DNA from: Schizosaccharomyces osmophilus
Lineage: Eukaryota; Ascomycota; Schizosaccharomycetes; Schizosaccharomycetales; Schizosaccharomycetaceae
Assembly: GCF_027921745.1 (NCBI RefSeq)
Contig: NC_079239.1
Coordinates: forward strand, 1,515,501 to 1,579,500
Length of the DNA stretch: 64,000 nucleotides
Direction of reading: 5' to 3'
Below, piece after piece: positions 54,231-64,000 of the stretch. How positions within the stretch are numbered: position 1 is the first letter of the stretch; every line of letters begins with the position of its first letter. Both the position numbers and the translations under genes were made by a program. The notes beneath the pieces are model-generated. The model saw nothing but the letters and a program-made list of their open reading frames with translations, had not been told where the DNA came from and made no database searches.

Positions 54231-55086
54231 GTCTTATAGATAGATTCTCTTGTAAGCATGAATAAAGAATTGAGTCGGTTTTATTTAAAAGTGGTTTTGA
54301 ACAAGTATTATTTGAAAAAGTGTGTTGAAAAATTCGTAGAAATAAAAATAGAAGCGTACATGGAGGTCTGTACATCGGAATATTAGCAGTACACATAAAG
54401 ATCAACGAGTGTCTTAGTACGACAGTAGGAGCAGTTCGATTATTCTTTACGATTGATTTCTCTTTTGGCTTGAATTCAAGTTGCTTCATGATCGATGAAT
54501 TGGCAAACCATCAAGAAACGTAAGTACAGGGAGACTACCTTTAACCATCTTCGGCTATTGATTTTTTTCTTTTTTTGTTTATTTACATATGAGTGAATAA
54601 ATGGAGCATGGGTCAGTTTGATAGTTGCATAAGCAAGTATAGCTATATGCTATTATAATTTCTTTTAGTAATTCTATGTCTTTATACTAGTATTATTATA
54701 TGGTTCTCTTATCAGACTATCGTGATACTTTCCCTCGTACCGCTGTGAGCAGTATCACAGTACTGTGTTCCTTGGATTTACTATATAAACACAAACTTGA
54801 CTTCAACAACTCACCTCGTCCAACGAACCAACGTTTCAAAAACCCTTAGAAAAAACATTTAGCAGATATAGAATCTTGCTCTGTGTTTTCAATTTAAAAC
54901 TTCACAGCAAAACCTTCTTAGGTGGTGTTTGTGACATATTTGTACAGGAAGAACAGGTTTTGAATCTATACAAAGGAGCTCAATTTGCCAAATTTTCCTT
55001 GTTAGAAGTCCGTTGATTTAGAATTTATCTCTTATTTTTTATTACAGACTTACTACCCATTTCCTTTCTTTTTTTTGCTATCCACG

Positions 55087-57747
55087 ATGCAAGTTACCGT
55101 ACCGTCATCTGGATCAGCTTCTGCTTCCCTAGCAAAGGACGATAATCGTAGCGTTCTACCCACGAATGTCAAACCAATTCATTATGACCTTAGTCTCTAC
55201 CCAGACTTGGAGACATTTGCTTATGGTGGTAATGTCAATGTCTCTTTAGACGTGATTGAGGATTCAGACACGATTACCCTGCACGGAATAAATTTACGTA
55301 TCTTAAGCGCTGCTTTGGAATGGGGTCATCAAACCATTTGGACAGACAACGTTACTTACAAAGATGAACGCATTGTCCTTCAATTCTCCTCCATTGTGCC
55401 TGCTAATTCCGTTGCAGTTTTAAAGCTTGCTTTCACTGGTGTCATTTCCAAGGGTATGGAAGGCTTTTATCGTTCTAGTTATGTCGATGCCGATGGAAAC
55501 ACCAAGTACCTTGCTACCACTCAAATGGAACCTACTAGTGCTCGTCGCGCATTCCCTTGTTGGGATGAGCCTGCTTTGAAGGCAACCTTCAGCATTGACA
55601 TAACCGCAAAGTCCAATTATACTATTTTAAGTAACATGAATATCTCTGAAGAAGTTATCAAGGATGACGTGAAAACTGCTCGTTTCGCAAAGACTTGCCG
55701 CATGTCTACCTATTTATTGGCTTGGATCGTTGCCGAACTTGAATATGTTGAATGCTTTACACCTGGTAAACATTGCCCTCGTTTACCTGTCCGTGTCTAC
55801 ACTACTCCTGGCTTCGCCCAGCAGGGTAAATTTGCCGCCGATTTAGGTGCTAAGACCATAGATTTTTTTTCTGGTGCCTTCAACGAAGCATATCCCTTGC
55901 CCAAATGCGACATGGTAGCTATTCCTGACTTTGAAGCTGGTGCCATGGAAAACTGGGGTCTCATTACTTATCGTCTCTCTGCCATTTTGGTTTCTGAAGA
56001 TTCTGCTGCCACCGTCATTCAGCGCGTTGCCGAAGTTGTCCAACACGAGCTGGCTCACCAATGGTTCGGCAATTTGGTCACTATGCAGTTCTGGGATGGC
56101 TTGTGGCTTAACGAAGGTTTTGCTACGTGGATGTCTTGGTTCAGTTGTCACAACTTCTATCCCGAATGGAAGGTTTGGGAATCATATGTCACCGACGAAC
56201 TACAATCCGCCCTTGCTTTGGATGCTCTTCGTTCTAGTCATCCCATTGAAGTTCCTATTATGCACGAGTATGAAATTAACCAAATTTTTGATGCCATTTC
56301 TTACTCCAAGGGATCTTGCGTCATTCGTATGATTAGCAAGTATGTTGGAGAAGACGTTTTCATTAGAGGTATTCAAAAATACATTTCCAGACATCGTTAC
56401 AACAACACCGTTACCGAAGATTTATGGGCTGCCCTATCTGAAGAGTCTGGTCAAGATATTTCTACCATGATGAAGTGCTGGACCAAGTTCACCGGCTATC
56501 CCGTCATCAGTATCTCGGAAACCAAAGAAGGAAAACTTCGCATTGAACAACATCGTTTCTTATCCACCGGTGATGTTAGCCCTGAAGACGACAAGACGCT
56601 ATACTGGGTCCCATTAAAGTTGAAGACTATTAAAGATGGAAAGCCCACGGTGGATGAGAAGATTGTTTTGACAGAAAGATCTGTTGAGCTTCCCCTTTCA
56701 CAAGAATCTCATGGTGCTTACAAACTTAATTCAGAACAATCTGGTATTTATCGAGTACAATATACGACCGATCACTTAAAGAGACTTGCAAAGGTTGCCG
56801 TTGAAAAGCCCGAATTCCTCAGCGTCGAGGACCGTGCCGGTTTGATTGCTGATGTTGCTTCCTTATCCAGAGCTGGCTATGGGCATGTTAGCAGCACTCT
56901 CGACTTGGCCAAGACTTGGAAAGAAGAACCAAGCTTCGTTGTTTTCACAGAAATTTTAGCTCGTCTAAATGGTATCAAGTCCACTCTACGCTTTGAAAAG
57001 CCCGAGATTGTAGATGCTTTGAAGAAGTTCATTTTGGAGATTTCTTCCGTCAAAGCACACAAACTCGGATGGTCTTTCGACAGCTCTGATGATCACATCA
57101 GCCGTCAATTCAAGAGCACAGTCTTTGGTTTTGCTGGTGTCAATGGTGACAAGAAGGTTGTCTCGGATGCTATCAGAATGTTCGAAGCATACGCTGCGGG
57201 TGACCAAAAAGCCATCAACGACAATCTCCGCTCTTCTGTTTTCATTATCGCAGTCCGTCACGGTGAGCCTAAGTGTTGGGATCAATTGCTGGATATTTAC
57301 AAGAAGTCAAATGACCCATACGTTCGCACCAATTGCCTTAGAGCATTTGGCTACACTGAAAACGACGCATACATTGAAAAGACCCTTCAACTTGCCTTGG
57401 ATCCTATTGTCAAAGAGCAAGATTTGTACTTGGTATTGTCAAGCTTGTCTAGTCATAAGAAGGGTGTAGTCACTATGTGGAAGTTTGCTACAACCCATTG
57501 GGAGCAACTCTTGAAGCGACTTCCCATTGCTGGTACCATGCGTGGCCATATTGTTCGAATCATTACCGGCGGATTTACTCACAAGTCGGATATTGACACC
57601 ATCAAAAAGTTTTTTGCCAACCAAGACATCAAGTTGTACGAACGTGCACTTCAACAATCTTTGGACAGCATTTCGTCCAGCTCTAGTTTCATTGAGAAGT
57701 CGTTGAACGACATTACAGAATGGCTCAAGATTAACAATTACGTCTAA
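55087..57747 (+). CDS. ape2: M1 zinc aminopeptidase Ape2
   Basis: Cytosolic or vacuolar leucyl/arginyl aminopeptidase of the M1 family. The first ATG in frame (55087; [19 protein letters not shown]) gives 886 residues, close to S. pombe Ape2. Seen: N-terminal beta domain ([19 protein letters not shown]), substrate-anchoring GAMEN motif at 285-289, zinc motif HELAH at 320-324 with the third ligand Glu343 in LNEGFATW, proton-donor Tyr region ([15 protein letters not shown]), and the ERAP1-like helical C-terminal domain. All catalytic residues are intact. Codon use is notably biased (CGT, AAG, GTC), suggesting high expression. Confidence 0.95.
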   Translation: MQVTVPSSGSASASLAKDDNRSVLPTNVKPIHYDLSLYPDLETFAYGGNVNVSLDVIEDSDTITLHGINLRILSAALEWGHQTIWTDNVTYKDERIVLQFSSIVPANSVAVLKLAFTGVISKGMEGFYRSSYVDADGNTKYLATTQMEPTSARRAFPCWDEPALKATFSIDITAKSNYTILSNMNISEEVIKDDVKTARFAKTCRMSTYLLAWIVAELEYVECFTPGKHCPRLPVRVYTTPGFAQQGKFAADLGAKTIDFFSGAFNEAYPLPKCDMVAIPDFEAGAMENWGLITYRLSAILVSEDSAATVIQRVAEVVQHELAHQWFGNLVTMQFWDGLWLNEGFATWMSWFSCHNFYPEWKVWESYVTDELQSALALDALRSSHPIEVPIMHEYEINQIFDAISYSKGSCVIRMISKYVGEDVFIRGIQKYISRHRYNNTVTEDLWAALSEESGQDISTMMKCWTKFTGYPVISISETKEGKLRIEQHRFLSTGDVSPEDDKTLYWVPLKLKTIKDGKPTVDEKIVLTERSVELPLSQESHGAYKLNSEQSGIYRVQYTTDHLKRLAKVAVEKPEFLSVEDRAGLIADVASLSRAGYGHVSSTLDLAKTWKEEPSFVVFTEILARLNGIKSTLRFEKPEIVDALKKFILEISSVKAHKLGWSFDSSDDHISRQFKSTVFGFAGVNGDKKVVSDAIRMFEAYAAGDQKAINDNLRSSVFIIAVRHGEPKCWDQLLDIYKKSNDPYVRTNCLRAFGYTENDAYIEKTLQLALDPIVKEQDLYLVLSSLSSHKKGVVTMWKFATTHWEQLLKRLPIAGTMRGHIVRIITGGFTHKSDIDTIKKFFANQDIKLYERALQQSLDSISSSSSFIEKSLNDITEWLKINNYV

Positions 57748-58059
57748 TTAAAAAGAAGTTTGTTGAGCTAGTGATACTAAATTTTCTATTATGATACATT
57801 AAAACTACATAAAAATTTATAGGTAGAAAAGACTTAGTTCCTTACGAACATACAAATGATTTTGATTACATCAAGTACTAGCAGCACATCCACTCAGAAT
57901 TTCACTACTTGGTGTATTACTATGTTTACCAAACTATACAAACACAAGCCATAGAAAATAATCAGTCTCATTCAAGCATTTCTAAACCAAACAAAGTAAT
58001 CGATATCTATATAAGAATTTCTCGCATCGTCGGCCCCTACGCCAATCGCCTAATTTAAT

Positions 58060-58190
58060 AGGTCATAAGAGCAGGGTTCTTTGTCAACGAGTTTTGATCT
58101 CGAGGTCGCAAAGTCAACGAATGACCCTGGCAGTAGAATACGTATTAATTCACATATTCACCGTGGCTGACCTCTGACATTTTTGATTCA
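58060..58190 (-). ncRNA. candidate structured non-coding RNA
   Basis: Lies 25-150 bases downstream, on the minus strand, of a TATA and HomolE pair. The sequence at 58072-58129 folds as a long hairpin: ACCCTG/CAGGGT (6 bp), CTTTG/CAAAG (5 bp) and CGAG/CTCG (4 bp) around a 7-base loop. GTCAACGA occurs twice (58083-58090, 58113-58120), and GGTCAT (58061-58066) could pair instead with ATGACC (58121-58126). No ORF over about ten codons. Lacks clear C/D boxes; an H/ACA-like hairpin is possible but no ACA box is evident. Ends are guessed. Confidence 0.5.
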
Positions 58191-58214
58191 AAGAAACAGG
58201 TTGCGAACGCTGCC

Positions 58215-58264
58215 TTTTTATACCTTTTTTTTTGGAGCAGTAGGGTAGGGTTGATAGTGACTTC
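58215..58264 (-). promoter_or_regulatory. HomolE + TATA promoter (minus strand)
   Basis: Read on the minus strand: a HomolD-like GTCAC core (AAGTCACT, 58256-58263), then ACCCTACCCT (58242-58251, HomolE), then a TATAAAAA box (58215-58222). The same order and HomolE sequence as the cluster at 54.0 kb on the other strand suggests two RNA genes of one regulatory class. Confidence 0.65.
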
Positions 58265-58609
58265 TTTTTTCTTCGTGGATACCATACGTAATGCATCGTT
58301 TACAATGAGCAGAAACAGTCAAATAATAAACAAACCAAATACAACAAAAACAAAATTAAAAGAATAAAAAATAAAGTAATTCAAAATGACATTAATAAAG
58401 TAAAAGTATGTAAAATTAAGATGAGAATGTAAGAATTAGAAAGAACAATATTTACATAAGAAAGAAATAAGCAACAAACTTCGTAAAAGAAAAGAGACAA
58501 CAGAGGTTTCGCAACCTATGAAAAATGAAAATGCAAAAAGAAGAAAATAAAAAGTATGCAAGACAATAAAACTATGTTTGGAAAAACATTGTTACAAGGA
58601 GTAATGCAA

Positions 58610-59752
58610 TTAAGGGTTCTCCTCGATAGCAACCGAAGGATAAGAAGCCTTCATACATAACCGTTTTTCATCATCGGGCAGAGTTTGACAGTAAGCACGA
58701 TGCTCGTACATTTTTCGGTACCACTCAATTACAGAAGCTAAAAGCTTCTCAGTTTTGAGCTTGTGAATGACAAGGGCATCAAAACGAAGAAAAGCCTGTC
58801 GAGGATTATAACCTTCGTTGGGCAAAACCATATCATACAAATTGTATCTGGTAAATTTTATATTTTTGACATTACCAGAATTTCTGTTAATATTAAAACC
58901 AGTTTGAGCATCTTCCCAAGGAAAAAAAAGTTTACGCTGACTAGCAATGCGATAGGCTATGTCTGGTGAGACAACATAAGCAAAACCGCACATGTATGGA
59001 AACTCGCGGACAGACGTTGGTAATTCTTTGCGAGCACAATCTCTTCCAAAGTAAAATTCTTCCTTACCAATGTGAGGACGAAGCTCTGAGAGCATCAAGG
59101 GTAAGTTGACGTACGCATCATCATCAACTTTCGCTATAAAATCATATTCATCTCGTGCCACACCTAAGTCGCGAAACTCCTTCATCCCTGGAAGTTCATG
59201 TGTAACAACTGTTTCATTGTAAACAAAACCTCCCTGGCCTTCATGCTCGTACTGTATATCTTTTAAGAGATGGCCATCGGCAACTTTGGAAAGCAAGGGA
59301 TATGACCGATATCCCTTCAAAAATGTCTGAAAGTATACTATACTTTTTCCACGGTCCACGTTTTCCCCAATAGGGAGAACTTCAAGGTCACCATACAATT
59401 GCTGTTCTTCACGAATAGCAGCCAGTCCTTCATTTGAGTTAGGAACACCTAAAACGAATTTGACATCGATCTTGTCTTTACTAGCTACTTCCTTAATGTA
59501 ACGATGGTAGTCCTCACGCAACAGACGTCTTCGTGCGGCATTATTTGCATGCGAAAAAATGCCTAAACACATGCGTAAGGGAGGAGGTTCCGTGCTTAAA
59601 TCAGTGTATAATGGACCAAGGAACATATCCTCTAAAGCGTAAATCGCCTTTGCTTCGGTGCGCCATGATCGGTACATGATGAGAAAAAAGAAAGTAATTC
59701 CAAAAACGAGCAACACCAAATACGAAAAACAATGATTCTTATTGGAGAACAT
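58610..59752 (-). CDS. pvg3: Golgi beta-1,3-galactosyltransferase Pvg3
   Basis: GT31-family type II Golgi enzyme; in S. pombe Pvg3 makes the beta-1,3-galactose that carries pyruvylation on N-glycans. The first in-frame ATG (59752; MFSNKNHCFSYL) gives 380 residues, near the S. pombe 378; a longer open frame begins at TTG. One N-terminal signal anchor, SYLVLLVFGITFFFLIMY, precedes a lumenal domain with the GT31 motifs: RRRLLREDYHRY, KFVLGVPNSNEG, the metal-binding DDD in YDFIAKVDDDAYVNLP, YPYM-type segment FPYMCGFAYVVSPDIA, and the ED motif FPWEDAQTGF. All are present. Confidence 0.92.
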   Translation of the reverse strand: MFSNKNHCFSYLVLLVFGITFFFLIMYRSWRTEAKAIYALEDMFLGPLYTDLSTEPPPLRMCLGIFSHANNAARRRLLREDYHRYIKEVASKDKIDVKFVLGVPNSNEGLAAIREEQQLYGDLEVLPIGENVDRGKSIVYFQTFLKGYRSYPLLSKVADGHLLKDIQYEHEGQGGFVYNETVVTHELPGMKEFRDLGVARDEYDFIAKVDDDAYVNLPLMLSELRPHIGKEEFYFGRDCARKELPTSVREFPYMCGFAYVVSPDIAYRIASQRKLFFPWEDAQTGFNINRNSGNVKNIKFTRYNLYDMVLPNEGYNPRQAFLRFDALVIHKLKTEKLLASVIEWYRKMYEHRAYCQTLPDDEKRLCMKASYPSVAIEENP

Positions 59753-60336
59753 ATTAACAGAGAAGAAACGAAAATAATTCGTAAACGAAAGAATGAATGG
59801 AAACGTAGAATTACTACAATTGGTGACGAACGTATACAAATACTTTTTGCAAATCTACGTTTCACAAGAAAACCATACCAACATGAGAAAGCTAAAAAGA
59901 ATATCCAGACGGCAAAATGAACACACCACTTTTAGCTGTCTTTCAATTCTTGTGGATAACTAAGGGTAAGTTCTTTCCCATGTTCAGATCAATGTAAAGC
60001 GACTTTGCCTCACATAACGCGGATACGCTGGATCTCGGCAAAAAGTAAATAAAACAAATCTTGGGCAATTTACAGCTAAGTAATAATATATAAAAGCGTT
60101 CTTAAAAAATCGATTTCATTGAATTCTCTCTATCATCATATGTACAAATAAAAAACATTCAAATCGTTGGCGTTGCTCTGCAAACGAAGATATCTCCAAA
60201 AGAAAGACCTTGGCAAATTTGCTTTTGTGTTGTTTTACAAGAAAATTATCGTCATCATCACAATTGAACTCGTAGGTTTCTGATAAAATTATGGCATCTG
60301 CACTGTCGAGTTGAATATCTCATAAAGTAGTAGAAT
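59753..60336. other. intergenic region upstream of pvg3
   Basis: About 580 bases between two minus-strand genes: pvg3 promoter and sgf29 3' end. Nothing else recognised. Confidence 0.55.
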
Positions 60337-61198
60337 TTATCCATTGTAGTCCAATACGAGATGCCGTTCCACGGAGGTTTCTTTACCGGCTTCTTCCTCT
60401 CCTTCAAACCGAAGCTTGCAAACTCCACTCGGTAAGGTTCGTATTACCTCTGCCTTATAAAATGTGGTTGTTTCTGGATAGCGTGCCAACACGGTTGTCC
60501 CTGGACCAAGAGATGGCAAGGAAATTGTTTTCGGTGGAATATAAATAAGATTTTTTGCCGAAGTTTTATAAACTTGTCCTGCATTTCCATCATCGTCGGG
60601 CTCGGGATCCTGAACTTCATACCTAATGCCATTCAAGTTAGTACCTGATCCATGCATGCAATTCGACCGTCGAAACTTGCTTCCGGATAAATACAAAGTT
60701 ATAAAATGAAAGGGTTTGCAACAGCACAACTTACTTATTCTTGAGGTCTCCTGTCACCTTTATAATAATACACTGAATCCATTCACCTCCTTCATTGTCT
60801 TGTGTTCGTGGTAAGCGAAAAGCAACAGACATACCAGGAGCCAGCGAAGGAGGAATAAAAATCTGCGAAGCACTCCGGTTTCGCCGACTTCTTGTTAATG
60901 GGCTATTCATGACGGACGCTGCAGACTTTTCATTCGCTTTTTCCAAAACATGAATAATTACCTCCAAAGATTGTATAGCAGGATCTAATTGAGCCTTTTG
61001 GTCCTTCGTTGCTTGCAAACCACGTCGGCAAGCCTCCAGTTTCGCTTCCAAATCCATTTTCTCATCCTCAACGGTTTCATGGCATTCTTTTTGATCCCCT
61101 AGTAATTTCTTTATAGGCTCTAAATCGGCACAAAATTTATTCCACATAGAATCAACATCTTCTGAAGTATTTGTACGACCCATCAGGCTTTGATTCAT
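60337..61198 (-). CDS. sgf29: SAGA complex subunit Sgf29
   Basis: SAGA chromatin-reader subunit that binds H3K4me2/3 and positions the Gcn5 acetyltransferase. Two exons (60735-61198 and 60337-60622) joined over a 112-nt intron (GTAAGT donor, TACTAAC branch, TTAG acceptor) give 249 residues. The N-terminal half is coiled coil (LEAKLEACRRGLQATKDQKA). The SGF29 tandem-tudor domain spans about residues 115-249: PPSLAPGMSVAFRLP, WIQCIIIKVTGDLKNK, YEVQDPEPDDDG at the splice join, PSLGPGTTVLARYPETTTFY with aromatic-cage Tyr residues, and CKLRFEGEEEAGKETSVERH. These match the family closely. Confidence 0.94.
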
Positions 61199-61944
61199 TT
61201 ACTTCTCATCTAAGACCTTCTCGTGCCAAAATTTACTGTGGTGTAGCATCTTCCTTGTCTACTTCACAACGCCCCTCTATGGGCATATTCTTCAAGAAAA
61301 AGTAAAGTATACGCAAATATAATATGGTAGAAGCATGGAAAACAATTACAACTTTCTATTTTCCTATTGGAAAGCAGACCTTTTGAATACTTGGAATTTA
61401 CGAATACTACAATCAGGTTGTTGGTTGCATGTTCAACAAAAGCTAAAGACCATTTATTGTTTGTAATTAAATCAATGTACAGTCCAGTTCACGTAGAGAG
61501 TACAGCTGCTGATAATGCATGCATGCGAACTCTTTCCATTAGCTAATTATTCAAGATTAGACAAAATGACGGCAGTAGTCCTTGCAAACTAGGAAAATGA
61601 ACATATATAGAAAATGCATAGACGGGATGTATGACTCCCGGAGGCTCGACAATTTTGTAAACAAACGGCGCGTATATGGGGCATCTTCGAGTATATCATT
61701 TTCAAGACTTTTTAAGATAAATAACTATCCATTCCAAATGAGCATTTAAGCAAAAAAATACGAAACAAGCAAATCTTTCTTAGCTTCGAATTATCCAAAT
61801 AATGCAAAAGAAAGATTGGAACAAAAATACATAAAGGAAAGTATTCTATTTGCGCATGATCGTTTCGCCCATTTCGTACGTAACAGAGCCACGTAACAAA
61901 ATAGAAGAAAAAAATACAAAAAGGATGCATCATGAAAAAATTAT
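61199..61944. other. intergenic region sgf29-hob1
   Basis: About 745 bases: sgf29 promoter and hob1 3' end. Includes a forkhead-like GTAAACAAAC (about 61658-61667) and a GCATGCATGC palindrome near 61519. No gene supported. Confidence 0.55.
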
Positions 61945-63350
61945 TTAGGATATTTGGTTTAACTGAACATAATTACCCGGGAACTGACCTTCATACCCGT
62001 GCACACGGCCAATCCACCATTCCTATATTAGATTAGTAAAGTCAAGACCACAGAAAAAAGACGAAAAAGAGAAAGATAAATAGAATGACTTACGTTTTGA
62101 TTATCAGATCGTGAAACAATTTCAATGCGATCACCCACGCGGAAAGATAAATCACCGGCAGCCTGAGCTGTATAATCATACACAGCAGTGACATATTCTG
62201 TTGATGGAATAGCAAGCTTTGGCTTTGCTGGTGGAGCAGGCGGGGCAGGAGGAGCTGAGGTAGCAGGAGCTGTGGACTCTGCGTAAGGATACGAAGATTT
62301 TTCTGGGGCATTTGCAGCAGCCGCAGTGGCGGGATGGGTACCGAGGGAGGTGTAAGGAGGGGGGACTTCTGAAGTTGAGGCCTCACCGTCGACAGTGGAA
62401 GCAGAAACGTCCGAGTTGGCGGCGACTTCATGCTTGTTGGAAAAGGATGAAGAAGTAGAGGGCGAAGAGTGAGAGGAATGGCCAGTAAAGCTGCCAGAAA
62501 CCCTGTGACTAGGCTTCGCTGTCTTGAACCGAGTAATGGTCAGAGCCTCCGTACGATCTCTGACATCGCCACGCTTATTTTCGTACGCGGCAATAATGTC
62601 GAAATCTAGATTGAAGTAGGGAATGTTGCAGTTGCTCATCTTTTGATATAGAATCCAAAATATGTTGAGCTGCATGTAATAAAGATCTTGAAAGAGAGGA
62701 GCGATAAACTCTTGCTCAAGCTCGAAAAGACGTGGAAGCTCCTCTTTGACCATCTCATTATAATATTCATACTCCTGGGATGCTTGATCAAAGGAGGTTT
62801 CGGCCTCATATAGATGCTTTTCATCCTTTAGAGAGCGGTCCTTCTTCTCCTGCAGCCTCTTCAAGGTAGAGCGATGACGATCGTAATCAATTTGTTTGTG
62901 ATCACGCTTCGTAAGAAACTTATCGACATCTCGAATGATTTTAAGCAATTCTCCTGCTGGCTCAACGATGCGCGACTGAATCACTTCCAATTCAGACGCT
63001 AAACTAGATTCCAAATCATGTACAATATCTTTATAAGCCTCGGCTGCCTGAACTCCCTCTTCACTTCCTTCTACATGATACGACTCTGGATTAGAAGCTT
63101 GCCCGCTAATAGGATTATAAATTTCTATGCAAGCATCTGCAAATCCTACTTGATGATTCAGTAGACCACGAATTGCGTCTGTGTATTTTGTCGAATCATC
63201 CGAAAGTTTTTTGGTTTCTGTTTCCAACGACTTGAAACGTCGTCCTGCATCTTCATACACTGGATCTTTCGTCTGTTCTCCAATGTTGAATTTGCTACGA
63301 AACGTTTGCGGTGCACGAACCACCGACTTTTTGAATCCTTTCCAGCTCAT
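61945..63350 (-). CDS. hob1: BAR-SH3 amphiphysin Hob1 (Rvs167)
   Basis: Membrane-curving N-BAR protein of endocytosis and actin patches. Two exons (62094-63350, 61945-62022) give 444 residues. The BAR domain (about 1-240) begins MSWKGFKKSVVRAPQTFRSK with an amphipathic helix 0, then GEQTKDPVYEDAGRRFKSLE and LNHQVGFADACIEIYNPISG, almost as in yeast Rvs167. A Ser/Ala/Pro-rich linker (APPAPPAPPAKPK) leads to the SH3 domain at about 387-444: AVYDYTAQAAGDLSFRVGD, RIEIVSRSD, and after the intron EWWIGRVHGYEGQFPGNYV. The intron splits the SH3 domain, so an unspliced message would destroy it. Confidence 0.95.
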
Positions 63351-64000
63351 TCAGTTCCGTCTGTTTTAGGTCTCAATTGGGTGTTGTGTCTTGGGAAGAT
63401 GAGTATGTTCCTCAACCCATCTGTTTCTGCTCATCATATCAGAAATTACGTTCCCCCTCGTTATCTACTTTACCATAAAAGCTACAGCAATCTGTAAACA
63501 AACTTTGCGCACCATAGCAGAGTTTACAAAATAAAATACCACATTAGAAAACAATACAGTAATCAAGACTACGACCGCCTACAAACCCTTTAAAAGGCAA
63601 ATACGGAATCCATTCGTAGTGGCTAAAATGCTCTTCTTCCATTAGTTTGTGCCAAGTGAAACTCTGCTGCGAATGCTAGAAGCAAACGAAATCGACCAAA
63701 CTCAATCTCCGCTATCCATTCAATAAATCTTTTATAGATTTGTTTCATCTTGACTTCCCTTCTCGATTCAAATTAGCCACTAAGTCTTGGCCCCATGTTT
63801 TGTTTTTGTCACTTGGTACACCTAATGATGCTACCTGAGTCAGCAATGTGTGCCTTTCATTTGACTCAGTAGTGTCGCTGAGCATTTGGATTGGCTCGAC
63901 TCAAATTGGTTGATTAGCGCGTCCCACTATATAAAGGATAACGCTTACCAGAATATTTCGCTGCTAATACCTTTTACTCTACTCTTCCTTCTCTGACGGC
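63351..64000. other. right-edge intergenic region
   Basis: About 650 bases: hob1 promoter on the left and, near the right end, promoter elements for a rightward gene beyond the window. A forkhead-like TGTAAACAAAC occurs at about 63493-63503. No ORF of note. Confidence 0.55.
63836..63937 (+). promoter_or_regulatory. promoter of an off-window rightward gene
   Basis: TGAGTCA (63836-63842) and TGACTCA (63862-63868) are AP-1/Gcn4-type bZIP sites; an ATTGG (inverted CCAAT) box lies at about 63905; and TATATAAAGG (63928-63937) is a strong TATA box 63 bases from the window end. The spacing looks like a complete regulated promoter. Confidence 0.55.

Larger units (their letters stand above)
53624..55086. 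other. long intergenic region mex67-ape2 with an orphan promoter
   Basis: About 1.46 kb between divergent genes. It contains a plus-strand HomolE/HomolD/TATA cluster (53994-54039) followed by a non-coding structured segment (about 54060-54230), then AT-rich sequence with a TATATAAAC box at 54781-54789 that probably serves ape2. No protein ORF convincing. Confidence 0.7.
57748..58609. other. convergent intergenic region ape2-pvg3 with an orphan minus-strand promoter
   Basis: About 860 bases between convergent genes, where no protein-gene promoter is expected. Nevertheless a minus-strand HomolE/TATA pair (58215-58251) and a structured segment (58060-58190) are present. The pvg3-proximal part (58330-58570) is A-rich 3' UTR-like sequence. 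Confidence 0.7.

Noticed and set aside
62028-63350. Possible F-BAR/SH3 Bzz1
   Set aside because: The N-terminus MSWKGFKKSVVRAPQ and domain order are those of the N-BAR Rvs167/Hob1 family, not Bzz1 (which has two SH3 domains and an F-BAR).
1-64000. Transposons, LTR elements, CRISPR arrays, tRNA or rRNA genes
   Set aside because: No terminal repeats, reverse-transcriptase or transposase motifs, spaced direct repeats or cloverleaf sequences were seen anywhere in the window.

Overview
The window is nuclear DNA of a fission yeast (genus Schizosaccharomyces). The evidence is: AT-rich compact eukaryotic genes; many introns of about 40-60 nt with GTANGT donors and CTAAC-type branch sites close to the acceptor; promoter boxes of the HomolD/HomolE and FLEX (forkhead) types; and a run of proteins whose identity and order match, as far as I recall it, S. 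pombe chromosome II (bgs1-mbx1-ppr7-art1-ulp1-pdc2 ... tbf1-cog5-nup44-iws1 ... sec63-dus1-pib1-mug20-tlg1-ccp1-gcn2 ... pgs1-toc1-rpl33-rad60-mex67-ape2-pvg3-sgf29-hob1). The proteins are clearly family members but I could not confirm identity with S. pombe itself; a sister species (S. octosporus, S. cryophilus or S. osmophilus type) is an inference. No transposon, LTR, tRNA or CRISPR array was seen.

Layout. 1-5.3 kb: 5' half of a beta-1,3-glucan synthase gene (bgs1) and a large divergent promoter shared with the MADS-box gene mbx1. 5.3-18 kb: mbx1, a mitochondrial PPR protein, an arrestin, the SUMO protease Ulp1, the decapping activator Pat1/Pdc2 and a small two-membrane-segment protein. 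18.8-29 kb: telobox factor Tbf1, COG5, nucleoporin Nup44, a tiny three-exon Tom5 gene, Iws1 and an Ssh1-type Sec61 homologue. 29-40 kb: Svf1-family protein, Sec63, Dus1, Pib1, Mug20, Tlg1 and Ccp1. 40-49 kb: the eIF2alpha kinase Gcn2, Pgs1 and Toc1. 49-64 kb: ribosomal protein eL33, Rad60, Mex67, Ape2, Pvg3, Sgf29, Hob1, and at the right edge a TATA-containing promoter pointing out of the window.

These are mostly unlinked housekeeping functions, as is usual in fission yeast: protein translocation (Ssh1-like, Sec63, Tom5), trafficking (COG5, Tlg1, Pib1, Hob1), SUMO biology (Ulp1, Rad60), mRNA export and decay (Mex67, Nup44, Pdc2), chromatin and transcription (Tbf1, Iws1, Ccp1, Sgf29, Mbx1), nutrient signalling (Gcn2, Toc1) and cell wall and glycans (Bgs1, Pvg3). 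Exon joins given here were worked out by hand from reading frame and splice signals.

The most interesting unexplained signals are two orphan Pol II-type promoters (HomolE, HomolD-like, TATA), one at about 54.0 kb on the plus strand and one at about 58.25 kb on the minus strand. Both are followed by sequence with no ORF but with strong self-complementarity; they look like undescribed or unannotated structured non-coding RNA genes. Others are an overlapping upstream ORF at art1, a C-terminal membrane-anchor exon in tlg1 that is easily missed, and forkhead sites upstream of mug20 and between bgs1 and mbx1.
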